From NCBI GenBank assembly GCA_018417955.1, contig JACTVC010000002.1, positions 1,240,001-1,304,000 on the forward strand: a stretch of 64,000 bases of DNA, given 5' to 3'. The notes below the pieces were generated by a model. The model was given only the letters and a program-made list of their open reading frames with translations. It made no database searches and had not been told where the DNA came from. The position numbers and the translations under genes were made by a program. The stretch comes from Laccaria trichodermophora. Taxonomy: Eukaryota; Basidiomycota; Agaricomycetes; Agaricales; Hydnangiaceae. The stretch's first letter is position 1; each line of letters opens with the position of its first letter. Shown here one piece after another: positions 50,684 through 61,948 of this stretch.

Positions 50684-52116
50684 AGCTATCGAGGTATCGA
50701 TAGACCATATTTCAAAACACTCCGCTCAGTGATTTTATTTACTTGTGGAGCCTCAGGGTATGTGCAAACGACCAAACTAGGAATTTATGACTATATACGC
50801 AACAGGCGGGAAGGGGCGGGAAGGCAATGACCGGGGGTCGCTACTCATACCTGTGCTTCACTACTGATCACTACTGAACGGAGTTTAAAAAGATCACATG
50901 ACCTTCCAATTTGGGATGCCGGTGCCCGGCAAATGATGCTCCTCTTCTTTTGCTCCTTCGTTCAACACAATATCTGAAGCCATATATTAGTTTGAATGTA
51001 CTTTTATTTTATTTTTCAATGCCAAATTGCCGTCTAGCATTAAAAATACTTGAAAATCTTACAAAAGAATTTGAAAAGAATAATGAGGAGCCTGAAAATA
51101 CAGATATGAAATTGCAAGCTTTGTAGTACTGAATGTTAGGGAAGGGATAAGTAGTAGAAACAGGAAGCAGAAATTTATATGTTTTAATATTGAATTGATG
51201 TAACATACTTGAGTAGCAAGGTAACCAGAATGAATGGTGGGCAGAGCAACATGGCATGCCTACTCACATTCACACATGGCTTGCAGAAACAATCAGCCAC
51301 GCATCTGAGGCATTGAACTGGAAAGGGGAGAGAGGGTAGGGGCATGGTCTTGCATGTCTGAATACACAGGTTAGGGGAGCTGTGGGTGGTGGCTGAGGCA
51401 TTAGCATTGGAATGAAAAGGGGGGAGAAGGCAGAAATATGGTTGTTTGTGTCTGAATTTGGTGGTGGTTGAGGTGTTGTCGAGGACGGTGGGGACGAGGA
51501 CCTAGCAGCGGATGGTGCACACAAACGACGGCTACTTGGGCCTGTGTTTATGCCAGGTGACGAAATGGGCATCCGCGTGATTCACAAATTACCTAAGCGC
51601 TGCACATGTGATTCAGTAGTGATTCAGTAGTGAAAACTGGCCTGTATTGCTCAATATGCCATGGAAAGGCATATAAATTTGTATATTTGCTTATCTATAC
51701 ACCTAAATTATAGCCGAATTTTTTTAGTGTGAGGGAGCCACTGGAAGGTACCACACGAAGTAGTGAACTCGCTATTGAATATTTGATAGGTTCACTACTG
51801 CTGTGGCTATGCTGATGCCAAATAGAACCAACCATTCCTTTCGCCGTCTGAGTTCGCACAAGCTGACCAGCTCGTGAAGGCTGCCTGAATATCAACTCAA
51901 ACCATACCTTGGTCAGCCAAATCCCTCCCTTTTTCTTCCCTTTTTTCCCCCTTCCTTCTTTATTTTTTATTAATTATTTAAAATTTTGGACACAGGTATG
52001 AGTAGGGAGCCATGACCGGCAATTGGCTGTGGGAAGTTGTTTGGCCAGCTCCAAAACTAAACAAAATCACTAAGCGGAGCGTCGTGGAAACTAGTCTATC
52101 GATACCTCGATAGCTG
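50684..52116. mobile_element. 1.4-kb TIR element with long subterminal inverted repeats
   Basis: AGCTATCGAGGTATCGATAGAC at 50684 is repeated inverted at about 52097-52116. The similarity continues inward: ACTCCGCTCAGTGATTTTATTTA at about 50720 pairs with TAAACAAAATCACTAAGCGGAGC near 52062, and TCGCTACTCATACCTGTG at about 50840 pairs with CACAGGTATGAGTAGGGA near 51993. The interior repeats CACTACTG words and holds only short frames, such as a Pro-rich one on the minus strand (51572-51270). No transposase and no clear target duplication were found, so the class is open. Confidence 0.6.
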
Positions 52117-55100
52117 TGATGTTTGGCTCCACGGTCCAGTCTTGATCGTGTTTATCCAAGATGAGCCGTATGAGCCACCAATTACTTCGTCTGTGCGAAA
52201 GTTTTCGTGGTACTAGCGCTAGCCAGCGCTCTAATAGTGTTGTCTCCGGCCCTCCCGGTGTTGTGCTTTTCGATTTGAACATCAAAGGAGTTGTTATCGT
52301 TGATGGAAGGCAAGTTCGGCTTTCATCATATCAACGGTGTCTACTTTTGTTGACGGGATTCACACCGGAATGCGATTTTACAGTTTCTGTCTAAATTCTG
52401 GAAGTCACCCGTGTTGGAGCAGGGCAAAGTCAGATGAAGTTCATAGGACCTTAAATCATCAAGGCGAAGAACAACGGCAAAAAGGATGTTGAAAAAGAGA
52501 ACATAAAGCTTCTGGAGGCCAATTTGCCAAATTTTCCACAATAGGTGCTGGAAAGTACGCGCTTTTCCCAAAACAGCTTCTTTCCGATCATTTACTCTTC
52601 TCTTTTCTTTGAAAGTCAGACCAATGGGCTCAAAAAATGTCACTTTGTATGAGCCACCTGATCAGTACGTGTCCTCGAGTTGTGTCCCGGCCTCAGTACG
52701 CCACGTTTCTTTCTCTACTTTTATCTTGAAGTTACCCCCGATCATGTCCGGAATGGCCTGTATCTCCTTTTGCCGCTCTCTTGGCCTGGACTTTTAATTG
52801 ATGATCGCTCATCATGCTTGTTAATGGCGTCCAGGGGGTTCTGTGACTTGCCATGCGGCAAGTCACCTTCTCCTCGTGCTTTGTCTCTTTAGCGTGTGCT
52901 TCAGGGAGACAGATCCGACGTCATGCGGTCGTCATAGGTTAAATCATGTTACAGTGGTCAGATCACCTGTCTTGAAAATTCTTCCCGGCCTGCGAGCAAG
53001 TGTTCCTTCCACTTTCTCACCTGGCGACGGAGAGCTTTCGCATTCATTGCCGAAACTCTAGTTCCGAATTGAAGGCAACTGCTTCATTCCGGAGGTCATT
53101 TGGATCGCAAACCACCACCATCGGCTTTGGTCTCGAGACTTTCATGAATGAGATGTTGCGGATCATGTGCCGCCCGATTGGAGCGTGCTTGCTACTTTTA
53201 CGAAGAGTCTACATACTTAAGTACCTTTCTCATCCTACCCCAAAACCCCGAGTCTGCCATCAAATAAAAATCTTTTGTTTGACTTTGTCGCTTCAACGGG
53301 GTCTCCCTTAACTTTCCATCAAGTGACCACCTCTCGCATGTAGTATTGAAGTTTGGAAAAATGGACGCGCCACAATCCCTTGTGTGCGACTTTGTAGCTG
53401 TAAATAGGACATGGCAAAAGATCGTTCAGATACATGCATGAACCACACATACGTATGTTTAGGCCGATTGATCAGAGAAAACAATATCGGGGGAAAAGCC
53501 TCTCTTCATAAATTCACCACCGATTAGATCGACATATTAGCGTGGACCAATAGCCTCGTTTGACATATGGAGTTTTTGAGTTCCCTTGTCTGGATCTTCG
53601 GGGTTGGCTAGTGGCTGCGCTCAGGTAAGAACTTAACCTCGCAGCCGTCAACAACGCCGGCTTACAAACTGTTGACATTTTTCTGTAGCAATATGGCGAT
53701 TGACATGGAGAACACCAAGTGCGACACAATTTAGTATTTACCAGAAGGATGAGAGAAGTGAGTCTGCGGTCCGTCTTGACACAGCACATCAACAGCACAT
53801 GACTTGGGACTCCGTCTGCCTGTCTTGCACAAGCCTCCACCTCCACAGGTCCCCATAATTCATCCGGCCGAAACTTCGGGCTCTGATACCCCGTCCCTGC
53901 GCTGAGAGCCATCATGATCAATCATCTACATAGCCGTATACCTTTGCAAGCCTTTGCACCACGCGGGCTTCACAGCATCGAAGAAGCTTCACGAATCAGC
54001 AGATTGCGTGCAAACCAATACGCCGCGTACCGCTTTCCGAGTGGTAGGTTCAGTGACATGCGCCCTCCTTCCCCGGACTCTCACCCGCGTAGAAAGTATC
54101 CGCTGGGCTCGGATGCGACGGAAGTTGAGAGGTGAACATCCGCGAAGGGTTATAGTGAAGGGTTGAAATGTATTCATCCCCAAGGTACCAGGGCTGATGA
54201 GAGGGTGATGATAAGCAGTGACGATTTGTGGGGAGGTGTGGACAAAGTCCTGAAAAGTGCCGCAGACCTGTTTCTCGAATGCAACTGTCGATTCCGCTAG
54301 GAGGGAAATTAAATTCAGGATCGACACGGGGAAACAAAAACCGACGGCACGGTGCACACAAAGCGACGCGTTACCTGATGTCCACGATCCCCGACGTATA
54401 CACTCCGTCGCTGCCAATGCAAGACTTTTCGAGCTAGCTATACTCGTGTAAAGTGCATTTGTCGCGAGCCTTGAGCTTACTCTTTTAGAAAGAGCGGGTT
54501 CTGTTGTCGTTTCCCAGGCCTGAGAGCGATCACAATCAGTAGCTGGTTAATTGGCAGGTTCGTAGAAGGTTTGTAAGGGTCGGGACAATGCAACCGGTGT
54601 CAATCTCGACGTCCCAGCTTCAATGAATCGTAAGACGGCGTCTCGTAAGTTCTAGAATCTAGATGAACAACAAGTTGCTTATTGTATGACACAAATCGCT
54701 AAAATCATACCCATGGCGCGGTTCAATCAGATTCGCAGCCAATGAGATTTTTATCTGTGAGTGATTGCGATGCCAGCGATGAAGCAATCATCTGCAAACT
54801 CGGCGTTCAAGTTGTTCGCCCTGAAAGACCGGCACAGTCCGATGCTGCCCCAATGACCTGCGAATTGGAAATTTTGTTGCGTGGACGTTGTCACCTGGCT
54901 GCAACGCGCTAGCGCCAATGGAAGTAATCGGCAATGTCCTGCAATGCCTGAATATTACCTCGAAAGAGGTTTGGGGGAAATTTGGCAAGATATCGAGTTT
55001 GAAGCAGCAAACAACAAACAGGCATGGACAAACAGCAAGTACTTATCTGGGCCAAGTGCATGAGAAAGATCGAATTTTGAGCCCATAACGAAAACAAGTG

Positions 55101-55383
55101 CAAGAAAGTGCTTGGGGACAGCTTTTCATTGTTGTAAAAATACAAATGGCCCATGAGATATACTGAAATGATGAAACAATGCTATGGAGAAGAGATGGTA
55201 CACACAACACCAACACCCAAGCTCTATATGTTAATGATGTTCCATCGTGAGGGAGAGGATGTGATATGCAGACAGGTGGCCCAGATAAGAGTGTCAGATA
55301 ATATTAGGGATATCGTGCTCGAAAGTACGAGTATGGGCGGGGGTGTAAGATAGAGTAAGGGGAGGTGAAATCCAGTGTCCGAC
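52117..55383. other. Unresolved region without confident genes
   Basis: Over 3 kb holds only frames of up to 142 codons. Examples are minus 53921-53514, which starts MIMMALSAGTGYQSPKF, and minus 54417-53989. I could not match these to a family or connect them by splice sites. No tandem repeats or terminal inverted repeats stood out. It may be decayed genes or long non-coding sequence. Confidence 0.3.
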
Positions 55384-56761
55384 TCATGAGGGGTTAGATT
55401 CAATCATCACCTTGAGCACCATCTTCCCATCTTCGTCCTTTCCTCGAGCCAGGAGCTCAAATGCAGATTTTGTATCTTCCAGTGGGAAACGGTGCGTGAT
55501 GAGTTTTTCAACGTTCTCCAGCTTTCCCGATGATAGGAGCTCCAGGGCCGCTGGGTATGTGTTTGCGTAGCGGAACGAGCCCTGGATATCGACTTCGCGA
55601 AGAGCGGCACTAGAGAGGGGTAGCATGACGTTGCGGGAGCCCATGCCAATGAGCATGACCTTGCCGCCGGCGATTGCGGCCTGTTAGAGAGGGATAACGA
55701 GATAATTAGTAACCTGAACGAGAGAAAGAAACGGCGAGGAAAAGAGAGAATGCCAAATCAAGATAAACCATCTGTGGTCCTATATAAATTTAGAAACAAG
55801 ATCAGGGAACTTACATGGACTGAGGTCTGGATGGCTGGTTCGGCGCCTGTGCATTCAAAAACGACATCGAAGCCGTCTTTCGCCTCAAATGCAGAGAGAG
55901 CCAACTGTGCGGTCTCCTTTGCACGACGGAGTTGTTCGTCCGAAGTCTTGGCTTTGTCGGCCATAGGAAGGCAGAAGACCTGAGAGGCGAAGCCGTTGTC
56001 CTTTGCAAAGTCGAGTCGTGGTTGATTGATGTCGATGGCAACAATGCGGGATGCACCCAGTGATTTGGCGACGGCACAAGCAAGAAGACCGATGGCGCCA
56101 ACACCGAAGACAAGGACGGTTTGACCAGCGGTAAGATTAGCGCGGCGGGTAGCGTGGATTAGGACAGACAGGGGCTCTGCGAGTGCGGCTTGCTCAAAAG
56201 TGCAAGAATCTGGCAGACTGATGGGTGAGAGCGTTGGTCAGAGACGTCAGCAGGCGATTGGATATAATACGTACCGATGCAAAACATAGGCGGGGTGGTT
56301 CATACGCGTTTGGAGGGTACCATCCGCGTGAGGGTAGACGGCAGCGCTACTGCAGAAGCGCATGCTTTTGCAAAGGTTGTACCGTCCTTTCTCGCAATAG
56401 CCGCAGTTGCGACAAAACACACCAGCTTCTATCGCAACGCGCTGACCAACGGTGAAGCCGGTGACACCTGCGCCAATGGCGGTAACGACTCCGGCAGCTT
56501 CATGGCCAAGGACGAGAGGTGCACGCACAGCAAAGTCGCCGTTGCGACCGTGCATATAGTAGTGAACTATAAACTGTGTGAAACTTTGCCCACAGGAAAT
56601 TTTAAATTGAACCTACGATCGCTACCGCAGAGACCAGTGGAAGCAACAGCGACCTGGACCTGGGTGGGCGCTGGTGGCCAGAGGGTGCGGTCCTCGATGC
56701 GAAGATCCCTGGGACCGTGGAGGACGGCGGCGTTCTGTGAAGGAAGGGCTACGGGAGACAT
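55384..56761 (-). CDS. Sorbitol/xylitol dehydrogenase-like zinc alcohol dehydrogenase
   Basis: Four exons (56761-56617, 56566-56275, 56217-55815, 55680-55384) give 378 codons with consistent phases. Motifs of the medium-chain dehydrogenase family are clear: GLCGSDLHYYMHGRNGDF (first zinc ligand), APLVLGHEAAGVVTAIG with the GHE motif, CRNCGYCEKGRYNLC (structural zinc), LAEPLSVLIHA and the nucleotide-binding VFGVGAIGLLACAVAKSLGA followed by VAIDINQPRLDFAK. The last exon gives MVLKVMIESNPS. The layout fits polyol dehydrogenases that oxidise sorbitol or xylitol with NAD in the cytosol; exact substrate is inferred. It is divergent from the SDR gene 585 bp away, suggesting joint control. Confidence 0.88.
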
Positions 56762-57345
56762 TGTGGGTAGTTGCGAAAAAAGGGTGAGTGTCGCAGGGCC
56801 TTCATGCCGGTATAAATAGTCGAATATTGCAGAGGAGTGGATTCAAATGCTGTGACGAAAGTAACCCCATATTTGTGACCGGCGTGACAGACAGGAGATC
56901 TACCCGCGGTCCGACGACCCGTAGGCGCTGTGACGATCTGTTGCCCAAATCCGGGGTTGGTTGTGTCGAGATCTGTCACAGATGCGAGATCGGGCACTGC
57001 CTGCTTTGAATATGACCCCCCTCTTTCTGCCACACATATTAATTAATACAAATTAATAATAATCAGCAGCATCCATTTCCTCTTTCAGTCCATCCATCCT
57101 CCATTCCCCGAAACTCCCTTTTTTCTACTTTGCCTCTCGATTCGGAGGGGCGGCGCGAGCTCCGTTGGGCAAGAATGATGTTCTGTTGCCTAAGGAATAT
57201 TTGTTGTGCCAGTGTACAACGTTAAACCCAAGTTAAACCCCTGTCCTCTCGGCGCGGTTGGTCGTCGGTCCGACCCTGGCAAGTTAAGACCGGGCAACGA
57301 TTTCTACCCCAAGCAGCCCCAAAGCTCCTACCCTTTCTTATCACC
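56762..57345. promoter_or_regulatory. Divergent promoter of the dehydrogenase pair
   Basis: The 584 bp between two divergent starts contain a TATA-like word on the minus strand (CTATTTATACC, about 56811-56821), some 50 bp from the polyol dehydrogenase start. A pyrimidine-rich stretch (about 57075-57125) lies before the SDR. CCGCGG-type and GGTCCGACGACC words are present. Binding sites cannot be named from sequence alone. Confidence 0.45.
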
Positions 57346-58897
57346 ATGGACCCATCGCCTGCCATCCCTGCTTCTGCCCTCTTTTCGCTCAAAGGCCAGA
57401 CTGCGCTCATCACAGGTGCAACTAGAGGTCCGTACACGCGTCCTTCCAACGCATTTTTCTTACTTCTCTGCTGCCCGATCGTTCATCGATTCAATGCTCT
57501 TCTTCATCTCGTCTTCTGTCGTAATCTTTTTTTTGAACCCTGGTCCCCATTTGTTCAGGCATTGGCGCCGCATGCGCGATAGCGCTCGCCGAGGCCGGAG
57601 CTTCCGTTTGTCTGGTTCAGCGTCAACCTTCCGAAAGCACACCCCCTAATCACGAGACCCTCGACGCCATTCGCGCGCTAGGCGCCACTGCAGAGGTTAT
57701 TTACTGTGACTTAGACGACCTTGACGCCGTCAAAGGCCTCTTCCAGAAGGCTCTTGATGTCATGGGCGGTCAAATCCATATCCTCGTCAATTGTGCTGGA
57801 ATTCAACGGAGGTCTCCAGCTGTGGCCTTCCCCGAAAGTGATTGGGATGATGTAAGTAAACAATATTCGTACCTTTTCGTTCTTTTGCCCTCCCCATTCC
57901 GTGTAACAATTCTATATCCACTTCTTTAAGCGTCGTGTCTTGCCGTCCTCCCTCGTTTTTAACGTCGTGTCCTTAATCTTACAAACAAATCTGATCTTCG
58001 ATACTTCTTTCAGGTCCTTAATGTGAACCTCAAGTCCGTCTGGCTGTTGTCACAAGCTGCTGGCCAGCACATGGTTCCCCTCCGCCGGGGCAAGATCATT
58101 AATTTCTGTTCACTACTCACATTCCAAGGCGGTTTGACCGTTCCGGCATACGCGGCGGCCAAGGGAGCTCTTGGCCAGCTCACAAAAGCTCTTTCGAACG
58201 AATGGAGTTCTCAAAACGTTCAAGTGAATGGAATATGCCCAGGATACATCGCGACCGACATGTGAGTCTACGTCTAACTTTAATTTCCGCGTTATTCCAG
58301 CACCATTTCAACATTTTTGATTCCTTTTGAACGCGTTTCATGGAGACGTCCGTTTTTGGATAATTGTAATTCTGTGTGTCGCTCAATGTCATTGACGACA
58401 TCCAGCGCTTCTTCTTGTTTCGATCCCACACTCATTTGTTGAGAGTCCGCGGCGTCGCGCTAGGCCCCTTATCTCCATCATTTAATCTCGCATCATTTAT
58501 TGTCGTTGTCGAATGCAATCCCGACAACATGTTTCCACTCTAACTCTATTGACTCTACCTGAATATTCTATCACTCCTTGAAGCTCGCCCATCATTTAAC
58601 CCTCCCTTGAACGTTGCGCCCTATTTGTTGCTTGCTTTGTCCTGACATCATTTTGACCTTCAGGAACGAAAAACTTTTGGCGGACCCCACACGGCTACGC
58701 CAGATTTCGGAACGTATCCCTGCAGGACGATGGGGACAGCCGAAAGACTTTGCAGGTCCGATCGTGTTCCTCGCGAGCCCAGCAAGCCAATATGTCTGTG
58801 GCGAATTGCTCGTTGTCGATGGAGTGCGTACCTTTGTATCCCAAAAACTGGTGCACCGACGCTAATTCTGCTTCTTCAGGGCTGGATGGGCCGGTGA
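57346..58897 (+). CDS. Short-chain dehydrogenase, gluconate/KduD-like
   Basis: Five exons (57346-57427, 57559-57851, 58014-58261, 58664-58823, 58880-58897) give 266 codons with consistent phases. The Rossmann motif reads [23 protein letters not shown]; further marks are [13 protein letters not shown] (NAG-type), [12 protein letters not shown] (catalytic Ser region), the YxxxK motif in [15 protein letters not shown], and [13 protein letters not shown]. The end VVDGGWMGR is typical of 2-deoxy-gluconate or gluconate 5-dehydrogenase-like enzymes. Intron 3 (58262-58663) is 402 nt, long for this genome. With the adjacent polyol dehydrogenase it may serve sugar or sugar-acid catabolism; the substrate is inferred. 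Confidence 0.88.
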
Positions 58898-60950
58898 TCG
58901 ACACGGGTTTCTTGGAGTACCCACTTCCAAATGCGGGGTATCAACACTTTCTTCTTGTGGGTGACCATATCATATAGCCTACAGGGCTCGGGATGCAGTC
59001 CCGGACCGCACTTATATACCGATTCCCGATGTATGTTTTTATCGCCGATTGAATCTCCAAAAAAATGCAACTTACAAGGGATAAAAAATGTTTTCGTTGT
59101 ACGGGAAGCCTTCTTGGCCTTCCAGAAGACAATCAGGGGAGGAGAGTGAATAGGAAATCACCGGGCGACAGACAACATTGGCCGAACGAGAAGTTTTTTT
59201 ATGGCGAGAAAGTGAAGAGGGCTCGTGGGCAGTGCGTTCGGGCCGCGCCTGGTTTGACTCCATCGCTTTGATTCTTGCTCATAGTGGTCACTTATGGCAG
59301 GATTGACGGTTGGTTATCACGGCGTCGTCAGATAATCCATCATTGTGATGGAATGTCCCAAATGTAGATATATTTTGTGAATTGTGAGGTCAAACGTTGG
59401 AGAAGGAAGGTGTTGCACACATGCTGATGCTGGTTGAGGAGAACAGGCAGATACGATCGTAAGATTGGGGCACATACGATTGCAGTGAGAAAATATTTGA
59501 CTTGTGCAGAACTGAGCTCACAATGTATATATTTACAGACCTTTTGCACATAACTACATCATACATCCACCAGAAAAAAGGAGGTACCTGCGCTAGAGGT
59601 AACATGACCCACTTGGTGGTGAATCGAGACCAGACTCCAGTGGTGAGACCGTGACGAGTTTTCCAAGGCTAGGCAAGCTTGACTGCACAGTGCGGTTAAA
59701 CAGGTGAGCGAGTCCCAATAAATTCAACAGCCCCCCGCTCACCTTGTGTTACAAAGCTCCTGGAAGAACTCGAAAACGAAACAAGTCATGCATGGCAGCA
59801 GTGAGTATACGGCCCGAGACCGACGAGATTCAGAAGGAAGGTCGGGGGAAATAAGGTCCTTCATCAGAAGGAACACTTTGATCCGTCCAGCAGTGCTTTT
59901 AAAATTTACAGTACTGTCCAGTGTGACAAGGCATCCTTGAGAAATTGAGTTGGATGCAGAATTAATGAATTTTAGCCTTTGAGTGGGAAGTCGTGTGATA
60001 TTGAAGCAAGTGTTGGCCCAAACGATGGAGGCCATGGTGTCAACTGGTGGCCAAGAAATTGGCTGGACAAAAAGCAGCCCAGAAAGACACCTCATGTAGG
60101 TAAGATGGACGGGATGTTGTCCGTAAGGATTGACTTGAGACACGTTGAAAACAACCTTGTGACTTGAAAAAGAGGAACGCTCTACTTTTGCCCATTCGCA
60201 TCTTTCACAAACTTCGATAACTTTTCTTCTGCCCCTGGCGTACAGGACAGCGGAAAGATCCGACACCACAGCGAAGAAAAAGCCGGATGGTGGCTGCCCT
60301 CCTGGTGTTCAGCGAGGTTTTCATTGATACGAATACCATGTGATCAAAGCTTTCGCAGCTGCGCGCCGAACATCCTGAAAAACGAATTACGATGACCAAG
60401 GGTACGACAGGTAAAGGGTTCGCCTCGGACTTGTTAGTTAGAGTTAAACAGGCATGCATGGCAGCATGGCATGGGGCGACTATGATCACCACTGACCAGT
60501 AGGTATTCAGAGCAGCACGTGTCTACGAAGCAGTTGAGGCTTTGGACGTCTTACTCCAAAGCAGAGATGATTGAGAGATAATAAGGAGTCTAGAGCAGGC
60601 ATGTTGAAGTCTGCTCAGCTGTGACGCACCGATTTTGCGATGCTGATGAAGGCTTCGAGGAGGTCCGCATGAGCGGCAAGATTGTTCCCATCAACAAAAG
60701 CAAATAAAGATGTGATCAGCATCTGGTGACCAGGACCGGAGAAGAACTTGAAGCGCCCAAATGCTCATGCACAACGAAGACGAAGTTTGCTTGGGGATAA
60801 TTGCCAAGGTAAGAAGTTCAAATTTAGGTCGTAACACTACCTGATGCTAAGTAGTACAGCGTACTACACCCAGCAACCTCGTATCGTCGATATCGAAGTC
60901 CCTCTGGACGACTATTTCCTTGACAATCGGCCCTGATTACTAGGTGCTAC
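58898..60950. other. Unresolved region with one 176-codon minus-strand frame
   Basis: The longest frame (60269-59739, minus) starts MVSDLSAVLYARGRRKVIEV and ends FEFFQELCNTR. It has no recognisable motif. Other short frames overlap on both strands. I see no repeats in this stretch. A decayed or lineage-specific gene is possible. Confidence 0.3.
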
Positions 60951-61490
60951 TATGGTGCACGTCACCTAGTCACCGCTACTTTTGTACAAAGGATATTGAC
61001 AGTCCAAATCTGACCCCTTTCCTTATTCCTTTTACAAAAGTGATGCATTTGATTGAAAGAACAAAACTGTCAGACGGTTTGGCAAAATATTCAAAATTGA
61101 AGGAGTTATAAATATTCACAAGCCCAATTTGGCCAGCTTACGTAATATTGTCCGAAAATGGCATATCTTATCCTCTCTACCTCAGTATGTTCTTGGTATG
61201 TTCTGGTTCCAGAAGATGCGAAACTGTATGTACAATGGATCTGAGGTCATTTAAGCCACCATTGACTGGGAATAATATTAAATTTTCCTTCATGAAAGTT
61301 TAATGTATAATATTTCCCTGAGATATGCTATTATGCATCTCAAAATCGTGCAAAAACCGTGTAAATGCATCTTCCAAGTCAAAAGAAAATTGCCTGCGGC
61401 GCCCCACTGGGGTATTGCAAAAAAAAAAAAATTCCTCCACCGATTTGGCCGCTGTCCAAAGTAGCGGTGGCTAGGTGACGTGCACCATAG
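60951..61490. mobile_element. 540-bp MITE with 31-bp-class terminal inverted repeats
   Basis: TATGGTGCACGTCACCTAGT (60951) followed by CACCGCTACTTT is repeated inverted at 61457-61490 (AAAGTAGCGGTGGCTAGGTG then ACGTGCACCATA), with a single mismatch in about 31 bp. The interior is A/T-rich with a poly-A run near 61419 and no open frame. The flanks GGTGCTAC and GGTGGGAAC may be a decayed target duplication. Confidence 0.7.
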
Positions 61491-61948
61491 GTGGGAACTT
61501 TGATGTAATTCCGTGAAAGTTGTTGCTCAACGGGACAGTGCTGAATATTCTTCCCTTAGCGCGTGTCTGCTAGCTGCTTCCACCACACTACTCTCGCTTC
61601 CTAATTCGATGATGGCTTCAAAGTGAATTTCTTCGTGTCAAGCGCTGCACATCGGCCATCTACTACCCGAGGAAAAACAAGGAACACTGAAACACGTCAA
61701 GAAATATTGGAGCTGATCAAGATCAGGGACTGCAGACCGAGGTCAAGGCAACATACGGTTGAATCCGACAAATACTACGGAAGACCGAGTGGACCTGACT
61801 CAAAATACATAAATAAAAGCCTAGACTCCCATGCCTCCTCACTTGCTCTCCGAACTCTGCCATTCCTCTAGAAAGTTTTTCATTTTTTCGTTTCTTCCCG
61901 TTCTCCTCACATTCGCCATGACTATCGTTCTCACTCCGTATTGGTCAA
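61491..61948. promoter_or_regulatory. Upstream region of the malic enzyme gene
   Basis: About 450 bp precede the chosen start. The word AAATACATAAATAAAAG at about 61803-61819 could be a TATA-like element. Short frames overlap the malic enzyme start in other frames and are not considered genes. Confidence 0.35.
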
